A DNA stretch of 64,000 nucleotides from positions 1-64,000 of the forward strand of contig CAYWLR010000019.1 in NCBI GenBank assembly GCA_964459465.1, given 5' to 3'. A program made the position numbers and the translations under genes. This DNA comes from CALAMC01 sp964459465. GTDB lineage: Bacteria > Zixibacteria > MSB-5A5 > GN15 > PGXB01. This document shows positions 53,311 to 62,573 of this stretch, one piece after another (position 1 is the first letter of the stretch; every line of letters begins with the position of its first letter). A model generated the notes under the pieces. It did no database searches. It was not told where the DNA came from and saw nothing but the letters and a program-made list of their open reading frames with translations.

Positions 53311-54723
53311 TCATTCCGGGCAAATCGGTTCCGGCCCCGGAGGAGTATTGTATTTGTAGCCAATCAAGTAAAGAATATCCAGCAGGTTGATATCTCCGTC
53401 GCCGTTGGCATCTCCGGCTTCAATCGGATCGGGTGCCTCTCCCGGAGGATTATTGTACTTATACGCGATTAAAAACAGTATGTCCAGGAGATTGACTTCG
53501 CCGTCTCCACTGGCGTCGCCGCAAACATAGGATATAATGTTAACCGGCAAAATCGGGCTCCAGTCGCTTTCGGCATCCCATATATCTTTAGCCTTGACTC
53601 TGACATTAAAAGTGCCGTCATCGAACCAGGCATAAGATGTGTTGCAGGGGATACCGGAGTTATATGGACCGAGCCATTCCGAAAAATCGCCGTTGCCCCA
53701 GTCCCACTTATAAAATATGTCGTTACCGTGGCTGTCGGTTGCGACCGCCTCGAATTGATATTCGACCCCGACGTTACCCTCACTGACTCCATTGGGAACT
53801 CCGGGGGTTGCCGGAGCGTCGTTAATCAATTCGATATTGGTAACGGTGAAATAAATTTCGATTATGCCGCCGCCCTTCCACGACCAATGGACCTCCAATT
53901 CGAGATCGTGAACGTCCCGTGCGGCCGTCGCGAAAATCCTTGAAAGACAGGTATCCGTTTGTCCCGACGGATATCCCCCGATTGAATTGAATATTCCGCC
54001 GTCATAATAGCAGGTGGGGTCGCCATAGAGGTTATAGTCATCCATCATGCGCGCCTGGGCTTTGGGGTTCATGTTCCGTACCATGGCCGCATAGAAAAAC
54101 GGATAATCGTCGAAAAGATCTATGTAATGCAACGCATTACTTACCCGAGGGCAGTATGGTCACGTGGTCCTCGTGCCTTCCTCGATGAAAACCGTATGCG
54201 TAAAACCCGGATAAGTGGACGTGTTCGGCCAGGTTTCCGTAAGGTCGGCCGCGGCCGCGGCATCCACCGGATAAGCCGTATAGGGATTAGTATGCGGGTT
54301 GTTTTCATCGGAATATCTGGTGGTGCCATCGGGACTGAAAGCCACCGCCATGATTCGTACATTACTGGCCGATAGATCCGACCATGATTGCGAGCCATCC
54401 CAGAGGATGGTGTCGGTCAGGGATTCCATGTACGCCAGGTTCAAATAATCGCCGTAGGCGAAATCCAGGAATCCGTAATTGTACTTGGTCCCGGAGTATG
54501 TCGCCCAGCGCGATGTTTTTTCCGTGACATAAATACGCAGGTACCCGGTGTAATTGGGGTTGGCCTGGACATCCCGGGCGGCGACGACCGGCATTGGTCG
54601 CGGGGTTTCTCCCTGACTTGCGACGGTTGTATAATCGCCGGCCGCAAAAGCCGAACCGATCATAATCACTATCGCCAGACAGACCGCCGGAAATGTCCTC
54701 AACGGGCGTTGACATTTGTTCAA
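53311..54723 (-). CDS. Candidate selenoprotein: secreted thioredoxin-like (Omp28-type) protein with PKD-like and dockerin domains
   Basis: Read through one TGA at 54160-54162, this is a single 470-residue frame. A signal peptide (about residues 8-28) leads to a beta-rich region, then a thioredoxin-like domain: FTHTVFIEEGTRTT, then the TGA as residue 188, then PYCPRVSNALHYIDLF. The TGA falls at the first cysteine of a CxxC motif (U-P-Y-C). Later YNLYGDPTCYYDGG gives the cis-proline loop expected of this fold. A PKD-like domain (about 315-395) and two dockerin repeats (GDASGDGEVNLLDILFLI; GDANGDGDINLLDILYLI) follow. The halves make no sense as separate proteins, since the fold is cut in the middle. 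Alternatives are a nonsense mutation or a base error of a Cys codon. Selenium machinery is not in this window. Confidence 0.7.
54124..54162 (-). promoter_or_regulatory. Putative bacterial SECIS: UGA plus downstream hairpin
   Basis: The UGA is at 54162-54160. On the RNA, GUAAUGC (54140-54134), loop GUU (54133-54131) and GCAUUAC (54130-54124) form a perfect 7-bp hairpin. The loop begins 26 nt after the UGA and its first base is G; both fit the bacterial SECIS rule of a G in the first two loop bases at 16-37 nt spacing. Two more pairs can form below an A-A mismatch. Confidence 0.65.
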
Positions 54724-54974
54724 AGTGCTACCTCTTGAATTATATAATTGAAGTTAAGAATTGTATTTTTTATGAAAGCAATACGATTTAAACGGACATT
54801 GTGATCAAAAACCGGTTGCAACATTTTTGACCCGTCGGCATAGAAATATAAAAGCAGGTACCGTTATCAATTAGAATAAATATACTTATTTTGTCCTCTT
54901 TGTCAAGACGAAAAAATACGCATTAAGTAACTATAATACAGGCAGTTAGTATAATTGTCCGGGAGTTTCGGGGG
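54724..54974. other. Intergenic region between dockerin protein and envelope protein genes
   Basis: About 250 bases with no gene seen; AT-rich, probably the promoter of the leftward dockerin gene. AGAGGTAGC precedes that start codon. Confidence 0.4.
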
Positions 54975-56141
54975 TCATCGCCGCAGGATTATTCCCCAAA
55001 AGATGGAGAAGTCATCATAGTCATAACGGTGGTCGATGGGCATGTTGTCGAGATCCATTCTTACGATTTCGGTTGTGGATTCGTTGGTGACGATTTCAAC
55101 CGAAAGCGACGGCTCGATAAACCAGCCGGATTTCGTGACTATCGGTCTTTGAATCTTGAAAAACAGCCGAGACTGATAATCATGGCGGGGCGGGCCCAAT
55201 TGCATATATATAAAATATTGACTCTCTTCGAGGGTTCTTAAATATCGTTTTTCAAAATATCCGGCTCCGGCGGTGACAATGGCGTCGGTAAAAAACATCG
55301 TCTTTATGGTTGCCGTCACCGACTGGCCTTCCCACAATGACGACCATGGTGACAGGTTTTCACTGGATGAACCGAATATTATTCCGGCGCTGTCGTTGGT
55401 GAAGCTTCTGTAAGTGTAGGTAATATTCATACCGGTTTTGCCGCCCAGCGGCCGGGAAAAACGGGGCGAGATGTACCATGATTTCAGGTTTTTTTCGACA
55501 AGAAAAGTGTCCGGCACACCGTCGAGTATATCGGCAAAGGGATCGAGGTCGCCGCGGATGGAGCTGTAATCGGCCTTGCCGAATCCCGCCTCGATATCGA
55601 GAGTATTATTGTTCCAGAACGTTTTGTTGGCTCCCATGAAGAATTCGATGGTTTTCTGGTCAAATATATCGTTGTCAATGTATGATGTTTGGGTGTATTT
55701 ACCCCCGATACGCAAATGCAATTGTGAAGCCGCGCGATACATGAACGCGGCCGACACTGTTCCGGAGTTATTATCGAACCCGGAAAAATCCCTGCGATAG
55801 CGGCTGCCGTAAAAGCTGCCTTTGATATAGGGTCGCAGGGGCGAGTCTTCCCACGAGGGAATCAGCGTGACTTCCCCGCCGGTCATGGAGTTGCTTATCG
55901 CATAGGTTTCCCCATAATATGTATATTCTACGGCGCCGTTTATTTCCATAAACGACAGCGGGTATAAGTATATTCGTCCGCTGGCTGTTGAACTAATATC
56001 ATCGATATCATTATTATCTTTGATTAAATTGCTTTGATAGCCGCTGCTGACGCCCGCCTCGAATTTGACGTCGGCCATTGACGATGCAGAAAACAGAATT
56101 ATCGCCGCGGCCAATATCCCATTTGAGATTGCCTTACTCAT
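54975..56141 (-). CDS. Outer-membrane beta-barrel protein (unassigned)
   Basis: A 388-residue protein starting at the ATG at 56141, which has AGGGGGAATC upstream; an earlier start would overlap the preceding gene. The signal peptide ends near ASSMA-DVKFEAG. The rest alternates polar and hydrophobic residues and is rich in aromatic girdle positions (YSFMEINGAVEYTYYGE, HLRIGGKYTQTSYID, FFKIQRPIVTKSGWFIEP), as in outer-membrane barrels, and ends in an arginine pair rather than the classic C-terminal Phe. Function unknown. It is ten bases downstream of the small secreted protein gene. Confidence 0.7.
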   Translation of the reverse strand: MSKAISNGILAAAIILFSASSMADVKFEAGVSSGYQSNLIKDNNDIDDISSTASGRIYLYPLSFMEINGAVEYTYYGETYAISNSMTGGEVTLIPSWEDSPLRPYIKGSFYGSRYRRDFSGFDNNSGTVSAAFMYRAASQLHLRIGGKYTQTSYIDNDIFDQKTIEFFMGANKTFWNNNTLDIEAGFGKADYSSIRGDLDPFADILDGVPDTFLVEKNLKSWYISPRFSRPLGGKTGMNITYTYRSFTNDSAGIIFGSSSENLSPWSSLWEGQSVTATIKTMFFTDAIVTAGAGYFEKRYLRTLEESQYFIYMQLGPPRHDYQSRLFFKIQRPIVTKSGWFIEPSLSVEIVTNESTTEIVRMDLDNMPIDHRYDYDDFSIFWGIILRR

Positions 56142-56151
56142 ATGATTCCCC

Positions 56152-56583
56152 CTAATGACAGACGCCGCCGGCACAGCCGCCCGAAGATACCGCGCCGATA
56201 CCGATGCCGTTGCCGGGTCCGAACTGGTCTCCGGAGCCGAACCCGCCGCGATGATTTGATATTATGCGGCAACTGCGATTCAGTTGTGAGAATTTTCCGG
56301 AATTGGGGGTAACATCGGCCGAGAAATCAGTGGCGGACGTCTCGAAACTTGCCAGTCCCGTCAGGGCCGGAGGCGTTTCGCCCGGAACCGATTTTGATCT
56401 GCCTTCGGCCATATTGAAAATGCCATCGCCGTCGTCATCGGGCGCGCCGTCGTCGAGACCGTCGCCGTCCAGGTCAACAAAGGGCGCCGAAGCTCCATTC
56501 GTTTCATCGGCCGTAAGGAAACCCGGGATAAAAAGAAGAAGAAAAATAGCGAGCGAGAAGATAATTGGACGATGACCGGTCAT
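56152..56583 (-). CDS. Small secreted protein with calcium-binding-like Asp-rich repeat
   Basis: A 143-residue protein. The ATG at 56583 is preferred, with AAGGAGTTGG before it. A signal peptide (IIFSLAIFLLLFIPGFLTA) precedes DLDGDGLDDGAPDDDGDGIF, an Asp/Gly pattern like thrombospondin type 3 or EF-hand-like calcium loops. The end is rich in glycine and has a CAGGVCH-type tail (GGCAGGVCH). I do not recognise the family. It is co-transcribed with the barrel protein, so it may be a surface partner. Confidence 0.6.
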   Translation of the reverse strand: MTGHRPIIFSLAIFLLLFIPGFLTADETNGASAPFVDLDGDGLDDGAPDDDGDGIFNMAEGRSKSVPGETPPALTGLASFETSATDFSADVTPNSGKFSQLNRSCRIISNHRGGFGSGDQFGPGNGIGIGAVSSGGCAGGVCH

Positions 56584-56800
56584 GTTGCCAACTCCTTGTG
56601 AGACGTGCTCCATATTTGTCAATTTCCCCAAAGTTAACCATTTTTGTCTCTTTTCGCAAGGCTTAATTGGCGAATGCCGGGTTTATAAAAGGGCCGGCAT
56701 GAAAAAACTTAATATTATCTTCATAATCAACACATTTCTTCTTGTTGCGCATTGTGGCGGTTGGGATTATTATTAACCAAATTTCATGCGGGGGATTGTA

Positions 56801-57490
56801 ATGTCCGGAGAAAAAATTCTGGTAATCGAGGATGAACAAGACATCTCCGATCTGATTCGATACAACCTTGAGCGTGAGGGGCATTCTGTCATTCAGGTGA
56901 CGTCGGGTGAAAAGGGACTGACCGAAGCCAGAAAAAGTAAACCGCAGCTTATACTCCTTGACTTGATGTTGCCGGGCATCGATGGCTTGCAGGTTTGCCG
57001 CGGCTTGAAAAGTGAAGATATAACGCGCGATATCCCGGTTATTATCCTGACCGCCAAAAGCGAGGAAGCCGATATCGTGGCCGGTCTGGAATTGGGGGCC
57101 GATGATTATATCACCAAACCATTCAGCCCAAGGGTCCTGCTGGCCCGTTTGAGGGCCGTTTTAAGACGCAAGGCCGAGGCTGTTATTCCCGATGGCCGAA
57201 CCATTGTATTTCGTAACCTTCGAATCGACCCCGGCAAACATCTGGTATCTGTCGGCGGCAAAACGATAGCATTGACCCATACCGAGTTTAACCTGATTCA
57301 TGTTCTGGCGCGCCGTCCCGGTTGGGTGTTTACGCGCAATCAACTGGTTGACGCCATTCGCGGAGAAGACGTGTTTATAACGGATCGTACGATCGACGTT
57401 CACGTCGCCGGTTTAAGAAAAAAACTCGGTAAAGGCAATGATTTTATCGAAACTATCCGGGGCGTCGGGTATCGCTTTAAGGAGTCATAA
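56801..57490 (+). CDS. phoB: PhoB-type response regulator
   Basis: A 229-residue OmpR/PhoB-family regulator. The ATG at 56801 has GGGGGA at the right distance, so it is preferred over 56786. The receiver domain has the phospho-acceptor Asp in LILLDLMLPGIDG (near residue 53) and Lys in TKPFSP; the C-terminal winged helix ends RTIDVHVAGLRKKLGKG and GVGYRF. It should bind the 11-bp-phased repeats before the porin and pstS genes. Its stop overlaps the start of phoR by one base. Confidence 0.92.
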   Translation: MSGEKILVIEDEQDISDLIRYNLEREGHSVIQVTSGEKGLTEARKSKPQLILLDLMLPGIDGLQVCRGLKSEDITRDIPVIILTAKSEEADIVAGLELGADDYITKPFSPRVLLARLRAVLRRKAEAVIPDGRTIVFRNLRIDPGKHLVSVGGKTIALTHTEFNLIHVLARRPGWVFTRNQLVDAIRGEDVFITDRTIDVHVAGLRKKLGKGNDFIETIRGVGYRFKES

Positions 57491-59262
57491 TGCCGAGCAA
57501 ACGTATCATCTGGCTATTATACCCGTCATATCTGGTTATAACGGTTGCGGCCGTGGTTATTATGGGCTGGTATGGCATCAGGTCGCAAAAGCAGAACCTC
57601 CTGAATTATGTAGAATCGGTGTTATATGATCGCGCCCTGATCGTTGCGGGTCAGATAGCAGAGCCCCTGTCGAGAGGTGATCTGGAACCGGCCCGGCAGT
57701 TTTGCGAGCGGGTCGGCCAGATTTCGACAACAAGAATTACCGTCATCGATACCGCCGGGATGGTTCTCGTTGATACCGAGCAGGACCCCGGCACCATGGA
57801 AAATCACCGGAATCGACCGGAAATGATCGATGCATGGCAATCGGGTCGGGGGATCTCCATTCGTTTCAGCAATACCCGGCAGGTAAGATTGATGTATGTG
57901 GCGGCGCGGGTCGAAAACGGCGACCGGATTTTAGGAATAGTGCGGACGGCGCTTCCGGTCACCTTTATCGACGAGGAAATCGGTCACGCCGAAAAACGGG
58001 CGGTGCTGGTCGGACTGTTCGTCGCGGCCCTGGCGGCCATCGTCAGCTATTTGGTCAGCCGCAAATTCAGCCGGCCTTTAATAGAACTGAAAGACGTCGC
58101 CCGGCGGTTTGCCGACGGCGATCTTGACCGACGCCTGCCGACATCGAATACGCAAGAAATCGGAGGCGTGGCATTGGCCATGAATGAGATGGCCCGGCAG
58201 TTGAGTGACAGGATTAATACGATTACACGCCAGAAGGGAGAACAGGAAGCGGTTCTGGCCAGCATGTCCGAGGGTGTTCTCGCCTTCGATACCAATGAAC
58301 GATTGATTAATTTCAACCAGGCGGCGGCCCGATTTTTGGGACTTGATGCCTCGCGGGCTATGGGTCAGACACTGCACGAAGCCATACGTAATTCCCGCCT
58401 CCAGAAAATTATCCGTGAAGCGTTATGGTCAAAAAGGCCAATAGTGGATACCATCGAGTTCGCCGGAACGGAAGAGCGCTGGGCGCAAGCCTCGGCCACG
58501 GTCCTGAAAGACGCCGCTGGCGATGAAAGGGGCGTTCTGGTTGTGCTTAATGACATTACTCGAATGCGCAAGCTGGAAAACCTGCGGCGCGATTTTGTCG
58601 CCAACGTTTCGCACGAACTGAAAACTCCGGTCACGTCCATTATCGGTTCGGTGGAAACGCTTCTGGACGGAGCAGTCGGAAACAAAGACGAGGCCGATAG
58701 ATTCCTGAAGGTCATCGCGCGGCAGTCGGACCGGCTGAATATAATAATAGAAGATTTGCTCCGGCTGTCGCGAATCGAAACCGAGGCCGAGAAGGGTGAG
58801 ATCGTTCTGTCAAAAATGCCATTGCGGCCGGTTCTGCAGGCGGCCATAGCCGATTGTGAGTCTCTGGCCAGGACTAAATCATCACAACTGGTACTAAGCT
58901 GTGCCGACGATATTCAAGCCCGATTGAATGCGCCCCTGTTCGAGCAGGCCATAATTAATCTAATCGATAATGCCTTGAAATACGGCGGCAGCAGCAAGCC
59001 CGTTGAAATCGGGGCTGTCGGCGATGAAATTTCCGTGCGAATAACGGTAAAAGATTATGGTTCGGGAATCGACGCCAAACATCTCCCGCGCATATTCGAG
59101 AGATTCTATCGGGTCGATAAATCCCGCAGCCGAGAATTGGGCGGGACCGGTCTGGGTCTGTCGATCGTGAAACATATCGTGATCGCCCACGGGGGCCGGA
59201 TTACAGTCGAGAGTACGCCCGGTCAGGGTTCCATTTTTAGAATTGACCTGCCCGTCATTTGA
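57490..59262 (+). CDS. phoR: PhoR-type sensor histidine kinase
   Basis: A 590-residue membrane kinase. Two membrane helices (about residues 8-28 and 174-194) enclose a periplasmic sensor region. A HAMP segment, a PAS domain (about 250-350) and the H-box FVANVSHELKTPVTSIIGS (His near residue 376) follow, then the HATPase motifs NLIDNALKYGG, DYGSGID and GGTGLGLSIVKHI. With PhoB it controls phosphate-starvation genes. Its start overlaps the phoB stop (TAATG). Confidence 0.93.
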   Translation: MPSKRIIWLLYPSYLVITVAAVVIMGWYGIRSQKQNLLNYVESVLYDRALIVAGQIAEPLSRGDLEPARQFCERVGQISTTRITVIDTAGMVLVDTEQDPGTMENHRNRPEMIDAWQSGRGISIRFSNTRQVRLMYVAARVENGDRILGIVRTALPVTFIDEEIGHAEKRAVLVGLFVAALAAIVSYLVSRKFSRPLIELKDVARRFADGDLDRRLPTSNTQEIGGVALAMNEMARQLSDRINTITRQKGEQEAVLASMSEGVLAFDTNERLINFNQAAARFLGLDASRAMGQTLHEAIRNSRLQKIIREALWSKRPIVDTIEFAGTEERWAQASATVLKDAAGDERGVLVVLNDITRMRKLENLRRDFVANVSHELKTPVTSIIGSVETLLDGAVGNKDEADRFLKVIARQSDRLNIIIEDLLRLSRIETEAEKGEIVLSKMPLRPVLQAAIADCESLARTKSSQLVLSCADDIQARLNAPLFEQAIINLIDNALKYGGSSKPVEIGAVGDEISVRITVKDYGSGIDAKHLPRIFERFYRVDKSRSRELGGTGLGLSIVKHIVIAHGGRITVESTPGQGSIFRIDLPVI

Positions 59263-59283
59263 TTATCAATTCCGGTCCATTCT

Positions 59284-59321
59284 CTAATCAAACATTAACC
59301 AATCCTTAATATTCTCTTAAT
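59284..59321 (+). promoter_or_regulatory. Pho-box-like direct repeats upstream of the porin gene
   Basis: TTAAC at 59295, TTAAT at 59306 and TTAAT at 59317 repeat at exact 11-base intervals, with a weaker CTAAT at 59284. Such 11-bp phased TTAA repeats are typical of PhoB/PhoP-type sites. Confidence 0.65.
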
Positions 59322-59488
59322 AAAAAACAGGTTCAATCCATATAAACGTGGATTGGAAAAGCAATATAAGAAAACAAGCCATAATAACTATATGACAAAC
59401 AAGGAGGGTGGCAAGAAAAGAATAATCATGAGGGCATTTTAATCAAGACTGTACTGACAATTAAAAAGGGATATAATTGGAGAGAGAG

Positions 59489-60613
59489 ATGAGCAAATTT
59501 AATTTTTCAAAAATTCTGGTTCTATTGATGTCGATATCATTACTGGCAGGAGGAGCTTCCGCCGACAACTGGTATGAATCCGTGAAAGTGAAAGGGGACC
59601 TGCGTTATCGTCACGAAATGAAAAAGACCGACGACAATGATCCCCAGCATCGTCAGCGGATTCGGGCCCGGCTGGCAATTGAAGGCAAAGTTTCATCGGA
59701 AATCAGCGCCGCTGTTCAATTGGCGACCGGCTCTGATGACCCGATCTCCACCAATCAAACGCTCGACAACGCTTTTTCCAGCAAGGATGTGCGACTCGAT
59801 TTGGCCTATTTCGACTACAAGCCGATACAGGCGCCCGGATTGACAATAACCGGCGGCAAATTTCACAATCCGTTTCTAAGGCCGGGAACTTCGGAACTGC
59901 TCTGGGATGTGGACCTGAATCCCGAGGGCGGGGCAGCCAACTTCATCCATGATTTTGAGAATGTTACCCTGACTCTGGTGGGAGCCGGTCTATGGATAGA
60001 CGAACGTTCCAAGGGCGATGATTCTTATCTGGCCGCATTTCAGGGGATGACCCGGTTTAATTTCAACGAGAAGAAATCAAGCGTGGCAGTCGGCGGTGGG
60101 TATTTCGGCTATGTAAATACCAAAGGTTTTCCGGTCTTTTTTGATTCCGGCGACCCGATGGGCAATTCATCGGTGGAAATTTCTGATGGAGATGATTCTT
60201 ATTATGAATATGTCGAGGATTATGAGTTGTTTGAAGTATTTGGGGAATTCACCCATAAATTCAATTATATCCCGGTCACGGTCATGGCTGATTATGTAAC
60301 CAATACCGCCGCCGACAGCCTTAATACCGGCTGGCTGGTCGGTTTCAGCGTCGGCAAAGCCAAAAAACGCGGCACCTGGGATGTGCGCTATATCTATCGT
60401 AATGTCGAGCGGGACGCCATGGTGGGCATGTTTACCGATTCGGATTTCCGCGACGGCGGAACCGACGCCAAGGGCCATGAGTTTGGCGGGTCCTATATGT
60501 TGAGCGACAAAGCCGCTTTCAACTTCACGTACTTTATAAATGAAATCGGTTTGGAAGAAGACGACCCGACCGATTTTAACCGGATGCAGATAGATCTGCA
60601 ATTGAAATTTTGA
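59489..60613 (+). CDS. Phosphate-regulated porin-like outer-membrane protein
   Basis: A 374-residue protein starting at the ATG at 59489 (GGAGAGAG precedes it; an upstream TTG is less likely). A signal peptide ending GGASA-DNW is followed by many amphipathic strands ending QIDLQLKF, with the C-terminal Phe of outer-membrane barrels. It resembles the putative-porin family. Placed between phoR and pstS with a phased repeat upstream, it most likely admits phosphate across the outer membrane. Confidence 0.8.
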   Translation: MSKFNFSKILVLLMSISLLAGGASADNWYESVKVKGDLRYRHEMKKTDDNDPQHRQRIRARLAIEGKVSSEISAAVQLATGSDDPISTNQTLDNAFSSKDVRLDLAYFDYKPIQAPGLTITGGKFHNPFLRPGTSELLWDVDLNPEGGAANFIHDFENVTLTLVGAGLWIDERSKGDDSYLAAFQGMTRFNFNEKKSSVAVGGGYFGYVNTKGFPVFFDSGDPMGNSSVEISDGDDSYYEYVEDYELFEVFGEFTHKFNYIPVTVMADYVTNTAADSLNTGWLVGFSVGKAKKRGTWDVRYIYRNVERDAMVGMFTDSDFRDGGTDAKGHEFGGSYMLSDKAAFNFTYFINEIGLEEDDPTDFNRMQIDLQLKF

Positions 60614-60635
60614 TTCAGCAAAAAAATTGAATGTC

Positions 60636-60651
60636 TTAATGAAATCTTAAT
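60636..60651 (+). promoter_or_regulatory. Pho-box-like repeat upstream of pstS
   Basis: TTAAT at 60636 and 60647, again 11 bases apart, with CTTAATgaaatCTTAATA. Lies about 45-60 bases before the pstS start. Confidence 0.6.
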
Positions 60652-60693
60652 AAAAGAAACTGAAGTTTGATGGAAAGGATTAAGGAGGAAAAG

Positions 60694-61545
60694 ATGAAAA
60701 AGACTTTATTCTTGTTGACCGCAACTCTGGTGATATCCGGATTCGTGATTGCCGGGACCAATATCACTATAAAGGGCTCCGATACGCTGATTCGGCTTGG
60801 CCAGAGATGGGCCGAAGAATATATGAAAATAAACGGCGGCGTGGTCATACAGGTCGCGGGCGGCGGCTCGGGAACCGGGATTGCGGCCCTTTTGAACGGC
60901 ACGACCGATATTTGCGAATCCTCGCGCGATATGAAGGAAAAGGAATATTCCCAGGCCAAAGATAAAGGTATCATGCCCTACAGGGTTTCGGTTGCCCTTG
61001 ATGGCATTGCCGTGTTCTTGAATGAAAAAAACAAGGTTCAGGAATTGAGCATTGCCCAATTGAAGGGGATATATACGGGGGCGATCACAAACTGGAAAGA
61101 AGTCGGTGGCAACGATGCCCGGATTATTGTTTACGGCCGTGAGAACAACAGCGGAACGTACGTTTATTTCAAAGAAGAGGTTCTGGGTAACGAAGATTAC
61201 TCGGAGTACACCCAGACATTGCCCGGGACCGCGGCGGTGGTTAACGCCGTCTCCAAAGACGTCAATGGTATCGGATACGGCGGTATTGCCTGGGCTAAAG
61301 GGGTTAAATACGCGGCGATTAAAAAGGATGATGCCAGTCCGTCTGTCCTGCCTTCGGTAGAGACGGTATCGGGAGGTTCCTATCCGATTTCGAGAGAATT
61401 GTATTGGTTTTTCAACGGCAAGCCGACTGGCCAGTTGAAAGATCTTGTCAACTGGGCATTAAGCGAGGCGGGTCAGAAAATAGCCGAAGAAGTTGATTAT
61501 ATACCGCTTCCCCGGGAACGGGCCAAAGAAATGACCATTGAGTAA
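60694..61545 (+). CDS. pstS: Phosphate-binding protein PstS
   Basis: A 283-residue periplasmic binding protein. The ATG at 60694 follows AAGGAGGAAA; an upstream TTG at 60667 is in frame but unlikely. The signal peptide (KKTLFLLTATLVISGFVIAG) is followed by ITIKGSDTLIRLGQRWAEEY, then GGSGTGIAALLNGTTDICESS, the phosphate-binding loop. Captures phosphate for the PstCAB transporter. Confidence 0.93.
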   Translation: MKKTLFLLTATLVISGFVIAGTNITIKGSDTLIRLGQRWAEEYMKINGGVVIQVAGGGSGTGIAALLNGTTDICESSRDMKEKEYSQAKDKGIMPYRVSVALDGIAVFLNEKNKVQELSIAQLKGIYTGAITNWKEVGGNDARIIVYGRENNSGTYVYFKEEVLGNEDYSEYTQTLPGTAAVVNAVSKDVNGIGYGGIAWAKGVKYAAIKKDDASPSVLPSVETVSGGSYPISRELYWFFNGKPTGQLKDLVNWALSEAGQKIAEEVDYIPLPRERAKEMTIE

Positions 61546-61565
61546 AATTACGCCCTCTTCCCAAT

Positions 61566-61601
61566 AATTCATGGCGGCGGTTTTGACCGCCGCCATGAAT
61601 T
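61566..61601 (+). other. Large hairpin between pstS and pstC
   Basis: Perfect 16-bp stem (AATTCATGGCGGCGGT with its complement) and a 4-base TTTG loop, with no T-run after it. Likely an mRNA-stabilising or attenuating element giving more PstS than membrane subunits. Confidence 0.75.
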
Positions 61602-61613
61602 GCCAAATGCCGT

Positions 61614-62573
61614 ATGATTGAATTAAAATTTAAACGGAAATCGAAATTACGAGAATTTCTTGGCGAGAAGTTTATTTCCGTTAATGCTTTTGCCGCTCTG
61701 ATAGGTATTTTACTTATTTTCGTTTTTATTTTTAAAGAAGCCCTGCCCATTTTCACCGACGAGGACATACGCGACGAAGTCACCGTCGAAAGGATGATTT
61801 TCAAACAGGAATTCTATGAGGGCCGTGAACCGAAATTTTCCTGGCAACCCAATTCCGATGTCCCCAAGTATTCGCTCTACCCGCTGTTTCTGGGGACGAT
61901 AAAGGCGGCCATAATCGCCATGCTCTTTGCCGTCCCGCTGGGAGTGGGCGCGGCGATCTATTCCTCGCAATTCGCCGGGAAACGTATGAGAGAAATAATC
62001 AAGCCGGTCATCGAAATGCTGGCGGCTATTCCGTCGGTCGTGCTGGGCTTTTTTGCCCTGATGCTATTGGCGACTTTTTTACAAAACGTATTAGGTTTGA
62101 CATTCCGATTAAATGCTTTGAACGCCGGAATTGCCCTCGGCCTGGCCGTCATCCCGATCATATTTACTGTGGCCGAGGATGCCATGACCTCGGTGCCAAA
62201 ATCCCTGCGTGATGCCGCTATTGCCCTGGGTGCAAATCCCTGGCAGGTTTCACTTACTATGGTTTTCCCGGCGGCGATGCCGGGGATCGCGGCCGGTATA
62301 GTTCTGGGCTTCGGGCGGGCGATCGGCGAAACCATGATTGTTCTTATGGCTTCCGGCAATGCCGCCATTGTCTCGGCCAGCTTCGTAGAATCCATCAGGA
62401 CTTTCTCGGCCACCATCGCTGCCGAACTGGCCGAAGTCGTTTTCGGTGGGGCCCATTATACCGTGCTTTTCTTTATTGGGTCACTGCTGTTTGTGTTCAC
62501 TTTCCTGATAAATTTGAGCGGCGATCTGATTCTTATGAAGCTGAAAGAAAAACTTCAGGGTAAATTGAATTGA
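61614..62573 (+). CDS. pstC: Phosphate ABC transporter permease PstC
   Basis: A 319-residue membrane protein with about six helices. LEMLAAIPSVVLGFFALMLL-like sequence (IEMLAAIPSVVLGFFALM) and the EAA-type loop DAAIALGANPWQVSLTMVFP are conserved. It forms the channel with PstA. The stop overlaps the pstA TTG start. Confidence 0.93.
   Translation: MIELKFKRKSKLREFLGEKFISVNAFAALIGILLIFVFIFKEALPIFTDEDIRDEVTVERMIFKQEFYEGREPKFSWQPNSDVPKYSLYPLFLGTIKAAIIAMLFAVPLGVGAAIYSSQFAGKRMREIIKPVIEMLAAIPSVVLGFFALMLLATFLQNVLGLTFRLNALNAGIALGLAVIPIIFTVAEDAMTSVPKSLRDAAIALGANPWQVSLTMVFPAAMPGIAAGIVLGFGRAIGETMIVLMASGNAAIVSASFVESIRTFSATIAAELAEVVFGGAHYTVLFFIGSLLFVFTFLINLSGDLILMKLKEKLQGKLN

Noticed and set aside
54160..54162. 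Simple pseudogene explanation for the dockerin protein
   Set aside because: The stop lies exactly at a redox cysteine position and is followed by a suitable hairpin, with no other lesion in 470 codons; kept as an alternative but judged less likely than selenocysteine.
56699..56776. 25-codon peptide with a lipoprotein-like signal (LLVAHCGGW)
   Set aside because: Only a weak ribosome site and an imperfect lipobox; too short to support as a gene without conservation.
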